From a virus, in IMG/VR virus record IMGVR_UViG_3300042691_014743, positions 1 to 35,715 of that record: DNA of 35,715 nucleotides. The stretch is one strand, 5' to 3'. The notes beneath the pieces were generated by a model, which was given only the letters and a program-made list of their open reading frames with translations, did not search any database and was not told the origin of the DNA. Shown piece by piece: positions 7,943 through 14,694 of the stretch (the first letter of the stretch is position 1; the number at the start of each line of letters is the position of its first letter). Made by a program: the position numbers and the translations under genes.

Positions 7943-8305
7943 ATGGCAACATTCTCAAAAGTACTCTTATCGGGCTCAACCCAAGGCAAAGCCATTAAAG
8001 TTGCAGCCACAACATCAACTGGAACCACAATCCACGCGACTGGAACATCGTCTTCAGTTATTGATGAGGTATGGTTGTATGCATATAATTCATCAGCTAG
8101 CGCAGTTACCCTTACTATTCAGTATGGTGGAACCACTGCGGTTGATAATGATATAAAAATATCAATTCCAGCAACTTCTGGATTGACCTTAATTGTTCCC
8201 GGATTAGTATTAACTGGCACAGGTTCAGCGGCGAATACAATTTACGCTTATGCTGGGACAACAAACGTTATTACGATTTCTGGCTACGTTAATAGAATTT
8301 CATAA
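7943..8305 (+). CDS. small beta-rich virion-type protein
   Basis: A 120-residue protein made almost entirely of Thr, Ser, Gly, Ala and short hydrophobic strands (AIKVAATTSTGTTIHATG, EVWLYAYNSSASAVTLTIQYGG, SGLTLIVPGLVL, NTIYAYAGTTNVITISGY). The pattern is that of a beta-sandwich. Similar small proteins are common beside tail-fibre and decoration genes of marine phages, so a virion surface role is likely. It shares its stop with the next start (TAATG). I cannot give a precise name. Confidence 0.65.
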   Translation: MATFSKVLLSGSTQGKAIKVAATTSTGTTIHATGTSSSVIDEVWLYAYNSSASAVTLTIQYGGTTAVDNDIKISIPATSGLTLIVPGLVLTGTGSAANTIYAYAGTTNVITISGYVNRIS

Positions 8306-9237
8306 TGGCTAATCCGCTAAAGAGAATGGTGTCGTCTAGTCAGGTAGCTGATTGGTTTCCAGCTAATCGTTATATTAATGTTCCTTCCAGAAGTCAGAAT
8401 ATAAATGTTGAGTATTTAGTAGTTGCGGGCGGCGGCGGTGGTGGAACAACTCGCGGTGGCGGCGGCGGCGCTGGCGCAATGCGAACTGGATCAGTGGAAT
8501 TATCCATAGGAGTTGCGTACACTTTAACTGTTGGTGCCGGTGGAAGCGGTGCGCCTGGTCAAAATGGCGATACAGCAGTTAACGGTACGACAGGCAGTGA
8601 TTCAGTCTTTAGCATAACTTCCTTGGGGGGTGGAGGCGGCGCAAGACCAAATACTGCCGGATTAAACGGTGGCTCCGGTGGTGGCGCTGGCGGTGGAGAC
8701 ACTGGCACTGCTGCTGGCGGAACTGGTTCAAACGGTGGAAATAACGGCGGCGCAATGTACTCCTCTGGTCAAGCTGGAAGAGGAGGCGGTGGTGGTGGCG
8801 CTGGAGCCGTTGGCGGTAACGCAGGCATTAGCATTGCTGGTTCTGGCGGAAATGGCTCCGCTTCCTCTATAAGCGGTTCGTCCGTAACTTATGCAGGCGG
8901 TGGCGGTGGTGGTTTTGATGCCCGAAGCATTCCCGGAACTCTCGGCAGCGGCGGCACTGGCGGTGGAGGTGCTGGTGGAACTGGTGCAACCGCTTTAACT
9001 ATAAATGGCTCAAATGGTTCAGCTAACACTGGCGGCGGCGGTGGTGGCGGTAATCTTACAACTAGCATTGGTATTGTTAGCGGCTCAGGTGGAAACGGCG
9101 GTTCTGGAATAGTTATTTTAAGATTTCCAAGTGGACTAACACCAACAATTTCAGGTGGCCTAACTCAGACAACTACAACTGTCGGTGCAGATAAAGTTTG
9201 CACATTTACGGCAGGAACCGGAACAGTTACATTCTAA
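8305..9237 (+). CDS. glycine-rich adhesin-type protein
   Basis: A 310-residue protein. After about 35 ordinary residues comes VEYLVVAGGGGGG, the hallmark start of the phage glycine-rich domain. Around 200 residues of Gly runs follow, separated by short Ser/Thr/Asn segments, closing with SGIVILRFP, and then a short beta-rich C-terminus (KVCTFTAGTGTVTF). Glycine-rich stretches of this kind form polyglycine II helix bundles in the gp38 adhesins of T-even-like phages such as S16, where the intervening loops bind the receptor. Whether this protein has that fold is inference. The Gly-coding stretches are locally GC-rich. It follows the preceding gene with a TAATG overlap and is two bases upstream of the next ATG. 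Confidence 0.75.
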   Translation: MANPLKRMVSSSQVADWFPANRYINVPSRSQNINVEYLVVAGGGGGGTTRGGGGGAGAMRTGSVELSIGVAYTLTVGAGGSGAPGQNGDTAVNGTTGSDSVFSITSLGGGGGARPNTAGLNGGSGGGAGGGDTGTAAGGTGSNGGNNGGAMYSSGQAGRGGGGGGAGAVGGNAGISIAGSGGNGSASSISGSSVTYAGGGGGGFDARSIPGTLGSGGTGGGGAGGTGATALTINGSNGSANTGGGGGGGNLTTSIGIVSGSGGNGGSGIVILRFPSGLTPTISGGLTQTTTTVGADKVCTFTAGTGTVTF

Positions 9238-9239
9238 CA

Positions 9240-9581
9240 ATGGCACATTACGCATTTTTAAATGGCAATAATATAGTTACCGAGGTAATTGTCGGTATTG
9301 ATGAAAATCAACTTATTGACGGCCTATCTCCCGAAGAGTGGTATGGCAACTTCCGTAATCAGAAATGTGTTCGCACATCCTATAATAATAATATCCGCGT
9401 GCGCTATGCTGGAATTGGTTACCGCTATGACGCCGTGCGCGACGCTTTTATTGCCCCCCAACCTTACATATCTTGGACTTTTAACGAAACAACTTTAGAC
9501 TGGCAACCTCCAATTCCATACCCAAATGACGGTAAAGTTTATCAGTGGAATGAAGCCAATCTTCGGTGGATAGAAGCGTAA
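9240..9581 (+). CDS. conserved marine-phage structural-type protein
   Basis: A 113-residue protein of a type I recognise from cyanophages and other marine phages: start MAHYAFLNGNNIVTEVIVG, middle 'TSYNNNIRVRYAGIGYRYD..RDAFI', then 'PQPYISWTFNETTLDWQPPIPYP', end 'YQWNEANLRWIEA'. In those phages it is encoded near fibre genes and is usually annotated as hypothetical. The repeated W-x(4-6)-P/W pattern at the end suggests a small folded binding module. I chose ATG 9240 (two bases after the preceding stop) over an in-frame upstream ATG at 9198 that lies inside the Gly-rich gene. No function is known to me. Confidence 0.75.
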   Translation: MAHYAFLNGNNIVTEVIVGIDENQLIDGLSPEEWYGNFRNQKCVRTSYNNNIRVRYAGIGYRYDAVRDAFIAPQPYISWTFNETTLDWQPPIPYPNDGKVYQWNEANLRWIEA

Positions 9582-9585
9582 TCTC

Positions 9586-9594
9586 AGTGTAAAT
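9586..9594 (+). promoter_or_regulatory. AGTGTAAAT motif, copy 3
   Basis: Lies in the 20-base gap before ATG 9602, seven bases upstream of it, almost the same distance as copy 2. Confidence 0.4.
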
Positions 9595-9601
9595 TTAATA
9601 T

Positions 9602-9814
9602 ATGCCACTACCAACTCCTAAGAAAAATCAAGAAGAGGACGATTTCATCTCCTCCTGCATGGGCTCTGAGACAATGAACAAAGAGTACCCCAATCAAAAG
9701 CAGCGCGCCGCTGTATGCTATTCTCAGTATCGTCGCAAGAAGAAAAAGGTGCAAGGTTCAATGGACGAAACCAAGTGGAACGAGAACGACGTTTCTCGCG
9801 TTATTATCGAATAA
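9602..9814 (+). CDS. short conserved phage protein with CMG...C motif
   Basis: A 70-residue hydrophilic protein. The start MPLPTPKKNQEEDDFISSCMGS and the segment EYPNQKQRAAVCYSQYRRKKKK match a short module seen in many tailed phages, either as a separate protein or joined to head-maturation proteases. Both cysteines of that module are present. Its biochemical role is not established to my knowledge. It is preceded by an AGTGTAAAT motif and followed by the hairpin at 9834-9873. Confidence 0.7.
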   Translation: MPLPTPKKNQEEDDFISSCMGSETMNKEYPNQKQRAAVCYSQYRRKKKKVQGSMDETKWNENDVSRVIIE

Positions 9815-9833
9815 AAGTTCTTTAAATCAGAAC

Positions 9834-9873
9834 GGGCGCATTTATCATCGTTAAACTGATGATTTATGCGCCT
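9834..9873 (+). promoter_or_regulatory. RNA hairpin covering a start codon
   Basis: GGCGCATTTATCATC (9835-9849) pairs with GATGATTTATGCGCC (9858-9872), giving 13 of 15 pairs with two adjacent T-T mismatches; G9850-T9857 and G9834-T9873 add wobble pairs. The ATG of the next gene (9866-9868) is inside the right arm, paired with 9839-9841. No Shine-Dalgarno sequence is visible. TTAATTTTTAT follows the stem, so it could also act as a terminator of the preceding unit. Confidence 0.7.
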
Positions 9874-10330
9874 TAATTTTTATAAACCCAACAAGTCGAA
9901 TACAGGTACAGCGGTATCTTTTAACGCATCTTACAAGGACAAGGATCAGACAAAAGGCGAAGCTCCAGATCTTTACGTAAGCTTCGTCAAGCAGGCAGGG
10001 TGGAATGAGCAGACCCGCAAGGGCTCATTCTCAGAAAACGCCAAGAACCCAGAGAAGACTGCGGCGCTCAAGCTTAACGAGACGGAGGCGGCATCGATTA
10101 TTCGCGCAGTAAGATGCTCGTCTAAGTTCTCTACTGTTCACGCTTATCAGGGCTCAACAACATCAATTATGTTTGGGCCGTACCAGAAGAAGAGTGGCGA
10201 AGACGCTTTCTCGTTTAGCATCAAGAAGGGCGAGCAATCCTTCCTGATCGGCTTTGAGCTTGGCGAGGCCGAGCTTATCGCCCAGTATATGGAAAATTAT
10301 CTTCGCGTATTCTTTGAAGCATCAGTATGA
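9866..10330 (+). CDS. possible ssDNA-binding protein of PC4/Whirly-like type
   Basis: A 154-residue protein starting MRLNFYKPNKSNTG. It has alternating beta strands (DLYVSFVKQAGW, KTAALKLNE, TSIMFGPYQ, AFSFSIKKG, SFLIGFELG) and ends in a long helix (EAELIAQYMENYLRVFF). Such a layout of beta sheet plus C-terminal helix resembles PC4/Whirly-type single-strand DNA-binding proteins, and proteins with a similar start occur in other large phages. This is a fold guess, not a motif-proven call. Its ATG is buried in a hairpin, which would fit autoregulated translation. It ends in an ATGA overlap with the glycosyltransferase gene. Codon choice is more GC-rich and even than in the glycosyltransferases that follow. 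Confidence 0.45.
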   Translation: MRLNFYKPNKSNTGTAVSFNASYKDKDQTKGEAPDLYVSFVKQAGWNEQTRKGSFSENAKNPEKTAALKLNETEAASIIRAVRCSSKFSTVHAYQGSTTSIMFGPYQKKSGEDAFSFSIKKGEQSFLIGFELGEAELIAQYMENYLRVFFEASV

Positions 10331-12243
10331 AAAAAACCGTAGTTCTCCATAGCAATCATAGTAGAGTCTTTACGGGGTTTGGCAAGAATATGAGAAATGT
10401 TCTTCGCTATTTACATAAGACTGGCAAGTATGATCTTGTTGAATTTGCAAACACAAAAACTAAAGACTCTGACGAATTAAAAAGTTTACCTTGGAGAGCT
10501 TATGGCACTTTACCAGATAACGCAAAAATGCAGTCTCTTGGTGGAGATCAAGTTAAAATAAGGACTGCTGCGTATGGTCTGTACGAAATTGATAATTTAA
10601 TAAAAGAAGTAAAGCCTGATTTTTACATTGGAATTGAAGATATTTGGGCGCTGTCTCCACTAGTTGACAAAAAATGGTGGAATGAAAACTGTATGATTTG
10701 GACAACATTGGACTCGCTTCCAATATATCCAGATGCTTTGAGAATTATACCAAAAGTAAAGCATTACTATGCTTGGGCTTCTTTTGTTTCTAAAGAAGTC
10801 AAGCGTCTTGGTTATGGTGACGGCGCAATCAAGACATTGCGGGGGGCCGGAGAAGTCTCCGCTTTCTACAGATTAAATGACCAAGATCGCGCTCTTCTAA
10901 GAAAAGAGTTTAATCTTTCTGATGAATTTGTTATCGGCTTCGTCTTTCGAAACCAGCTTCGTAAAAGTGTGCCGAATCTTTTGCAAGGCTTTAAAATTTT
11001 TAAAGATAAAAATCCCAAGCTAAAAACAAAACTTCTTCTTCACACTCACTGGTCAGAAGGCTGGGATATTCCTAGACTAATTAATGATTCTGGTCTTAAC
11101 AATTCTGATATTCTTACCACTTATTTTTGTAAAAGCTGTAAGCAGTTTGAAGTCAAACCTTTTGTTGGGCAAAAAATTCAGTGCAGATATTGCGGCGCTA
11201 AGGGCGCAGTTGAAACAACAAGCATTGTAGACGGAGTTTCCGAGCCTCAGTTAAATGAAGTTTATAATTTAATGGATTTGTATTGCCATCCATTTACAAG
11301 CGGTGGGCAAGAAATTCCAATTACTGAAGCAAAGTTAACTGAACTTGTGACATTAGTTACAAACTATTCCTGTGGTGAAGATTTTTGTACCGAAGAAAGC
11401 GGCGGTTTAGCTCTAAACTGGAAACCCTATTACGAGCCTGGTAGCAACTTTATCAAAGCTACTACGCTTCCAGAGTCGATTGCGGAAAAGATAGAAAGGG
11501 TATACAAGATGAATCCAACTAAACGCGCCGAAATGGGGAAAGCGGCTAGAAAGTTTGTTATCGATAACTTATCGGCTGAGATTATTGGCAGACAACTTGA
11601 AAAAATTATTGACGAAGCTCCCAAGATTGAATGGGATTTTAATACTTCTTTTGTACCTCGCGATCCAAATTATAATGGAAAAGAAGAGCTAAAAAATTTA
11701 GAGTGGGTTATTGATCTTTATCAAAATATTTTAAAAGTAAAAGTTAATTCAGACGACGACGGCGTAAAAAGCTGGATGAGTCAATTGAACAACGGCATAC
11801 CTAGGCAGCAAATTTTAAATTATTTTAAAAGCGTAGCCGTAAAAGAAAATCAAGAAAATCTTAAAATTGAATTTTCTGACATACTAGATAAAGATGACAA
11901 AGGCAAAAGAATTTTATTTGTAATGCCCGAGAGCGCTGGAGACGTATTTATGTCTACTTCTCTTTTACCATCAATTAAAAAACTTTATCCAAATTTTAAT
12001 ATTTATTTTGCAACAAAACCTGAATATTTAAATATCTTAGAAGGTAATCCATTAATCCATAAAACAATTATTTTTAGTCCATTTATGGAAAATTTGCTAA
12101 CAATGGAAGGTCACGGTGGCTACGAAGGATATTTCAATATTGCATTTTTACCACACTTTGGAACCCAAAAGCTTTTTGACTATCAGCACAATGGAGCCGA
12201 TGTTATCGAATTAAATCTTTATTCCGAAAATGCACATTCTTGA
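10327..12243 (+). CDS. GT4-type glycosyltransferase fused to the N-terminal half of a GT9 domain
   Basis: A 638-residue protein. The first part (about 1-425) is a GT-B glycosyltransferase of the GT4 type: TGFGKNMRNVLRYL near the start, FVFRNQLRKSVPNLLQGF at the second Rossmann domain, SGGQEIPITEAKLTE at the donor site, and a GKAARKFV end. A four-cysteine zinc-ribbon-like insertion (C268-x2-C271-x14-C286-x2-C289) sits between its two donor-domain segments. From about residue 520 the chain becomes the N-terminal half of a heptosyltransferase-like GT9 domain (KRILFVMPESAGDVFMSTSLLP). It stops at TGA 12241-12243, while the C-terminal GT9 half continues in another frame in the next gene. Sugar transfer to host surface glycan is the likely theme. 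The gene is AT-rich. Confidence 0.75.
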   Translation: MKKTVVLHSNHSRVFTGFGKNMRNVLRYLHKTGKYDLVEFANTKTKDSDELKSLPWRAYGTLPDNAKMQSLGGDQVKIRTAAYGLYEIDNLIKEVKPDFYIGIEDIWALSPLVDKKWWNENCMIWTTLDSLPIYPDALRIIPKVKHYYAWASFVSKEVKRLGYGDGAIKTLRGAGEVSAFYRLNDQDRALLRKEFNLSDEFVIGFVFRNQLRKSVPNLLQGFKIFKDKNPKLKTKLLLHTHWSEGWDIPRLINDSGLNNSDILTTYFCKSCKQFEVKPFVGQKIQCRYCGAKGAVETTSIVDGVSEPQLNEVYNLMDLYCHPFTSGGQEIPITEAKLTELVTLVTNYSCGEDFCTEESGGLALNWKPYYEPGSNFIKATTLPESIAEKIERVYKMNPTKRAEMGKAARKFVIDNLSAEIIGRQLEKIIDEAPKIEWDFNTSFVPRDPNYNGKEELKNLEWVIDLYQNILKVKVNSDDDGVKSWMSQLNNGIPRQQILNYFKSVAVKENQENLKIEFSDILDKDDKGKRILFVMPESAGDVFMSTSLLPSIKKLYPNFNIYFATKPEYLNILEGNPLIHKTIIFSPFMENLLTMEGHGGYEGYFNIAFLPHFGTQKLFDYQHNGADVIELNLYSENAHS

Positions 12244-13405
12244 GCGTTACGCCCTTTCTTGTGGAGTTAAAATTGATAAGCCGTTTATTTTAGAGCAGTA
12301 TTATCCAATAGCACTGGACAAATATATTGTTTTTCAAACCAGCGGCAAGGGGAACTCCAGACATTATGATTACTGGTTGAAGGTTTTCCAATACATTAGA
12401 GAATATACCAATGATTATAAAATCGTTCACGTAGGAGTAGAAAGCGATCAAAGCGTTACAGGAGTGGATCTTGATCTCAGGGGCAAGACTAGTATCAGGC
12501 AGTTAGCATATCTCATTAAAAACAGTTCCTTATACCTTGGAATCGATAGTTTATCGACCCACTTGGCCGGACACTACGACAAAAAGATCGTAGCCTTATA
12601 TTCTTACTGCTATGCCCAGAATTGTTTTCCTATCTGGGGGAAAAGAAGCAACAGATCACTCATTGAAATTGATTGGGCTAAAGAGGGCAAGCCTTCTTTT
12701 TCTATTACTGAGACTGAAAAAAATATCAACACAATTAAACCAGAAATCATTGCTAAAGCTGCGCTGGATCATCTTAATATCGCAAATGATTTGCATCTAG
12801 TTAATACTATTTTTATAGGCGCTGATTACCGCAATCCTACTATTGAAATAGTACCAGACTCAAATAGTTATCCAATCTTTATAAAAGATAAGACCTGTAA
12901 CGTTAGAATGGATTATCACTTTAACGAAGAAAATCTTATTCGACTTGCAAGTATTTGCAAGGTAAATATTATAACTTCAAAACAAATAGATTTAAATATT
13001 TTAAATTCAATAAAGTCAAAGATTTGCGCCCTAAACATCATAGCTAGTAGTGAAATTTCTGAAAAATACTTAATAAAGGTAAAAGAGTTAGGTATTAAAT
13101 TAAATCTATCTGCACCATTCAACGAACAGTGGCCGACACTAGCTGAAAAATTTTTTGATTTTAAATTAGAAAAATACGAGAATGTAAAAAGGAGCGATGT
13201 TGAAAACATCAATCAAATCGATGAGACCTGTTTCTTTAATTCAGAAAAGATTATTTTTTCTGAAAATAAAATCTATTCGTGCAAACTTTTTTGGGAAAAG
13301 AAGCAGCCAAAGCTTGACAAGTCTGCTAAAATAGTAGACGATGAGACATTCTGGCAAGAGTCAGACTACTTCTATATTTACAAAGATGAGCGACCAAACC
13401 TTTAA
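12230..13405 (+). CDS. C-terminal half of a GT9 domain plus an unknown domain
   Basis: A 391-residue protein. Residues 1-185 look like the C-terminal Rossmann half of ADP-heptose-type GT9 enzymes: YIVFQTSGKGNSRHYDYWLKV, YKIVHVGVESD, LRGKTSIRQLAYLIKNSSLYLGIDSLSTHLAGH and KIVALYS. The last is the segment where GT9 enzymes have 'D.GP.HLA.....P.v.LFG'. The remaining 200 residues (IANDLHLVN... to end) show alternating strands and helices and a Cys-containing FFNSEKIIFSENKIYSC stretch that I do not recognise. The gene overlaps the GT4/GT9-N gene by 14 bases in the +1 frame, so the GT9 domain is either made by a frameshift or assembled from two chains. It also overlaps the next gene by 20 bases. Confidence 0.7.
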   Translation: MHILERYALSCGVKIDKPFILEQYYPIALDKYIVFQTSGKGNSRHYDYWLKVFQYIREYTNDYKIVHVGVESDQSVTGVDLDLRGKTSIRQLAYLIKNSSLYLGIDSLSTHLAGHYDKKIVALYSYCYAQNCFPIWGKRSNRSLIEIDWAKEGKPSFSITETEKNINTIKPEIIAKAALDHLNIANDLHLVNTIFIGADYRNPTIEIVPDSNSYPIFIKDKTCNVRMDYHFNEENLIRLASICKVNIITSKQIDLNILNSIKSKICALNIIASSEISEKYLIKVKELGIKLNLSAPFNEQWPTLAEKFFDFKLEKYENVKRSDVENINQIDETCFFNSEKIIFSENKIYSCKLFWEKKQPKLDKSAKIVDDETFWQESDYFYIYKDERPNL

Positions 13406-14156
13406 CAAACCGACTCTCCGCGACAGTCGCGGCTTCCTTTCTAACGTCAACTACATCCTAAATAAGGATGGCACAGTTAATTGGCGTGCGATGGTTAATC
13501 CCGCACACCTGTATCCGAATAAGGATTGGTTTGAGCGCAGAAACCGCCCTGTACCAGAGGCTTATACTCCAGACCTCAGAGATGAACAGCTTCTCATTAA
13601 GCTTGGTGGAATCAAGGAGGTAGCAAAGCTTCGCGGCTACAATAGAATCACTTTTGCTTTCCCCAAGCTTGAAAAGGATTATGTCGTTGCGACTTGCACA
13701 ATCGACTGGATGACTAATCAAGAATCCACAAACCCAATGGCTGGAGAAGATGCTTGGGAATCTCTAACTACAATGGACGTAGCTAATGCTACTTACGACA
13801 ATACCGATGGCTTTGGCCAGAAGTTTCTTGAGACAATCGCAGCTAACCGAGCTTTTGTTCGGACTGTTCGCAATTTCCTTGGCATTCATATTGTTGGCGA
13901 GGATGAAATTTCTAAGAAGCCAATCACCTCCACTCCATCTTCTAGTAACAGTGATGTTTCTCCGCAGGCAATTCTCGAAAAGAAATTTGCCGCAAGCAAT
14001 AGTGAGGCTTCAGAGTTTTCTGACTTTAAAAAGTGGCTCAGACAACTTTGGACTGAAGAAACTTACCGTAATGAAGACGCTAAAAACTGGAAAGACTGGC
14101 CAGATGTTCCCGCTAAAGAAGCTCGCACTCTGATAAAGCAGCTTGCAAATGGTTAA
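13386..14156 (+). CDS. candidate recombination/annealing protein (unproven)
   Basis: A 256-residue protein starting MSDQTFNKPTLRDSRGF at 13386; an in-frame ATG at 13341 would extend it 15 residues into the GT9 gene and is less likely. Its central part contains ANRAFVRTVRNFLGI, which resembles the 'AETRALGRALRFLGI' helix of Rad52/Sak-type single-strand annealing proteins. That part is preceded by strands with a conserved look (ITFAFPKL, YVVATCTIDW). A Ser-rich linker and an acidic, Trp-rich C-terminal segment (WLRQLWTEETYRNEDAKNWKDWP) follow; an acidic tail is common in phage ssDNA-handling proteins. The resemblance is short, so it is a candidate only. Codon choice is like the polymerase and nrd genes, not like the adjacent glycosyltransferases. 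Confidence 0.4.
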   Translation: MSDQTFNKPTLRDSRGFLSNVNYILNKDGTVNWRAMVNPAHLYPNKDWFERRNRPVPEAYTPDLRDEQLLIKLGGIKEVAKLRGYNRITFAFPKLEKDYVVATCTIDWMTNQESTNPMAGEDAWESLTTMDVANATYDNTDGFGQKFLETIAANRAFVRTVRNFLGIHIVGEDEISKKPITSTPSSSNSDVSPQAILEKKFAASNSEASEFSDFKKWLRQLWTEETYRNEDAKNWKDWPDVPAKEARTLIKQLANG

Positions 14157-14622
14157 AAGAATTACGACAATTTCTGAGCTAAGAACTCTCGGTCTTCAAA
14201 TCAGAGAGCAGTCTGAAGCTATCGCTAAAATTACAAAGCACCAAAAACATGTTTTTGGCGAATGGAGTGTTGATCATATTCACGATCAAGTTGTTTCATC
14301 TTTTTTGTTAAATAAAGATAAATCGGTTATCGTTGCATATTATAAAGATAATAAACCAGCTTCACTTTTTACTGGTTTGATTTCAAAAGATTTTTCTTGT
14401 AATAAAATTGGACTTTATGAAACTCATTGGTTTACGCTTGTTCCAACGATGTTTGGGGCTATTCGTATTTTGCAAGAAGTCGAAAAAATTATTTTAGAAA
14501 AAAACATTGACTTTCTGTCAATGACTTATATGTGTAATGGTGGAGATCCGAGAATTCAAGGATTTTATATGAATAATGGATTTCGCTTAAATACACTTTC
14601 TTTTATCAAGAACTACAAATAG
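14149..14622 (+). CDS. GNAT-like acetyltransferase-fold protein
   Basis: A 157-residue protein. The core SVIVAYYKDNKPASLFTGLISK (two strands), WFTLVPTMFGAIRILQEVEKIILEKNIDFLSMTYMCN (long helix then strand) and IQGFYMNNGFRLNTLSFIKNY (the helix-turn-strand found where GNAT proteins have 'fY.k.GF') follow the GNAT fold. The acetyl-CoA-binding R/Q-x-x-G-x-G/A loop is not clear, so catalysis is uncertain. I chose ATG 14149, which overlaps the preceding gene by eight bases; TTG 14143 is also in frame. AT-rich. A second GNAT-like gene lies at 29964-30443. Confidence 0.5.
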   Translation: MVKRITTISELRTLGLQIREQSEAIAKITKHQKHVFGEWSVDHIHDQVVSSFLLNKDKSVIVAYYKDNKPASLFTGLISKDFSCNKIGLYETHWFTLVPTMFGAIRILQEVEKIILEKNIDFLSMTYMCNGGDPRIQGFYMNNGFRLNTLSFIKNYK

Positions 14623-14640
14623 TTCTTGGTAAGAGTTTTT
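14607..14640 (+). terminator. possible terminator hairpin over the stop codon
   Basis: Eight-base-pair perfect stem CAAGAACT (14607-14614) / AGTTCTTG (14621-14628) with loop ACAAAT that contains the start of the TAG stop codon. The T run (14636-14640) comes seven bases after the stem, not directly after, so termination may be weak. Confidence 0.45.
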
Positions 14641-14658
14641 AGTTCGAATACTTAATGT

Positions 14659-14686
14659 TTGATATGTAAAATATCTTACCTATTTT
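14659..14686 (+). promoter_or_regulatory. sigma70-like promoter of the ribonucleotide reductase genes
   Basis: TTGATA (14659-14664), 16 bases and TATTTT (14681-14686), with ATG 14695 eight bases after the -10 box. Weaker than the others but with the same short distance to the start codon. Confidence 0.4.
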
Positions 14687-14694
14687 TACTTTCT

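Noticed and set aside
8305-9237. GC-rich repeated tracts read as a DNA repeat array
   Set aside because: They are Gly codon runs of the adhesin-type gene, with no regular repeat unit or spacers, so not a CRISPR or tandem array.
12836-12856. Short inverted repeat TACTATT / AATAGTA
   Set aside because: Inside the second GT9-type gene with a two-base loop and no T tract; fits chance in AT-rich coding sequence.
14630-14656. GTTCGAATAC, resembling a tRNA T-loop
   Set aside because: No flanking T-stem pairing and no acceptor or anticodon arm nearby, so not a tRNA.
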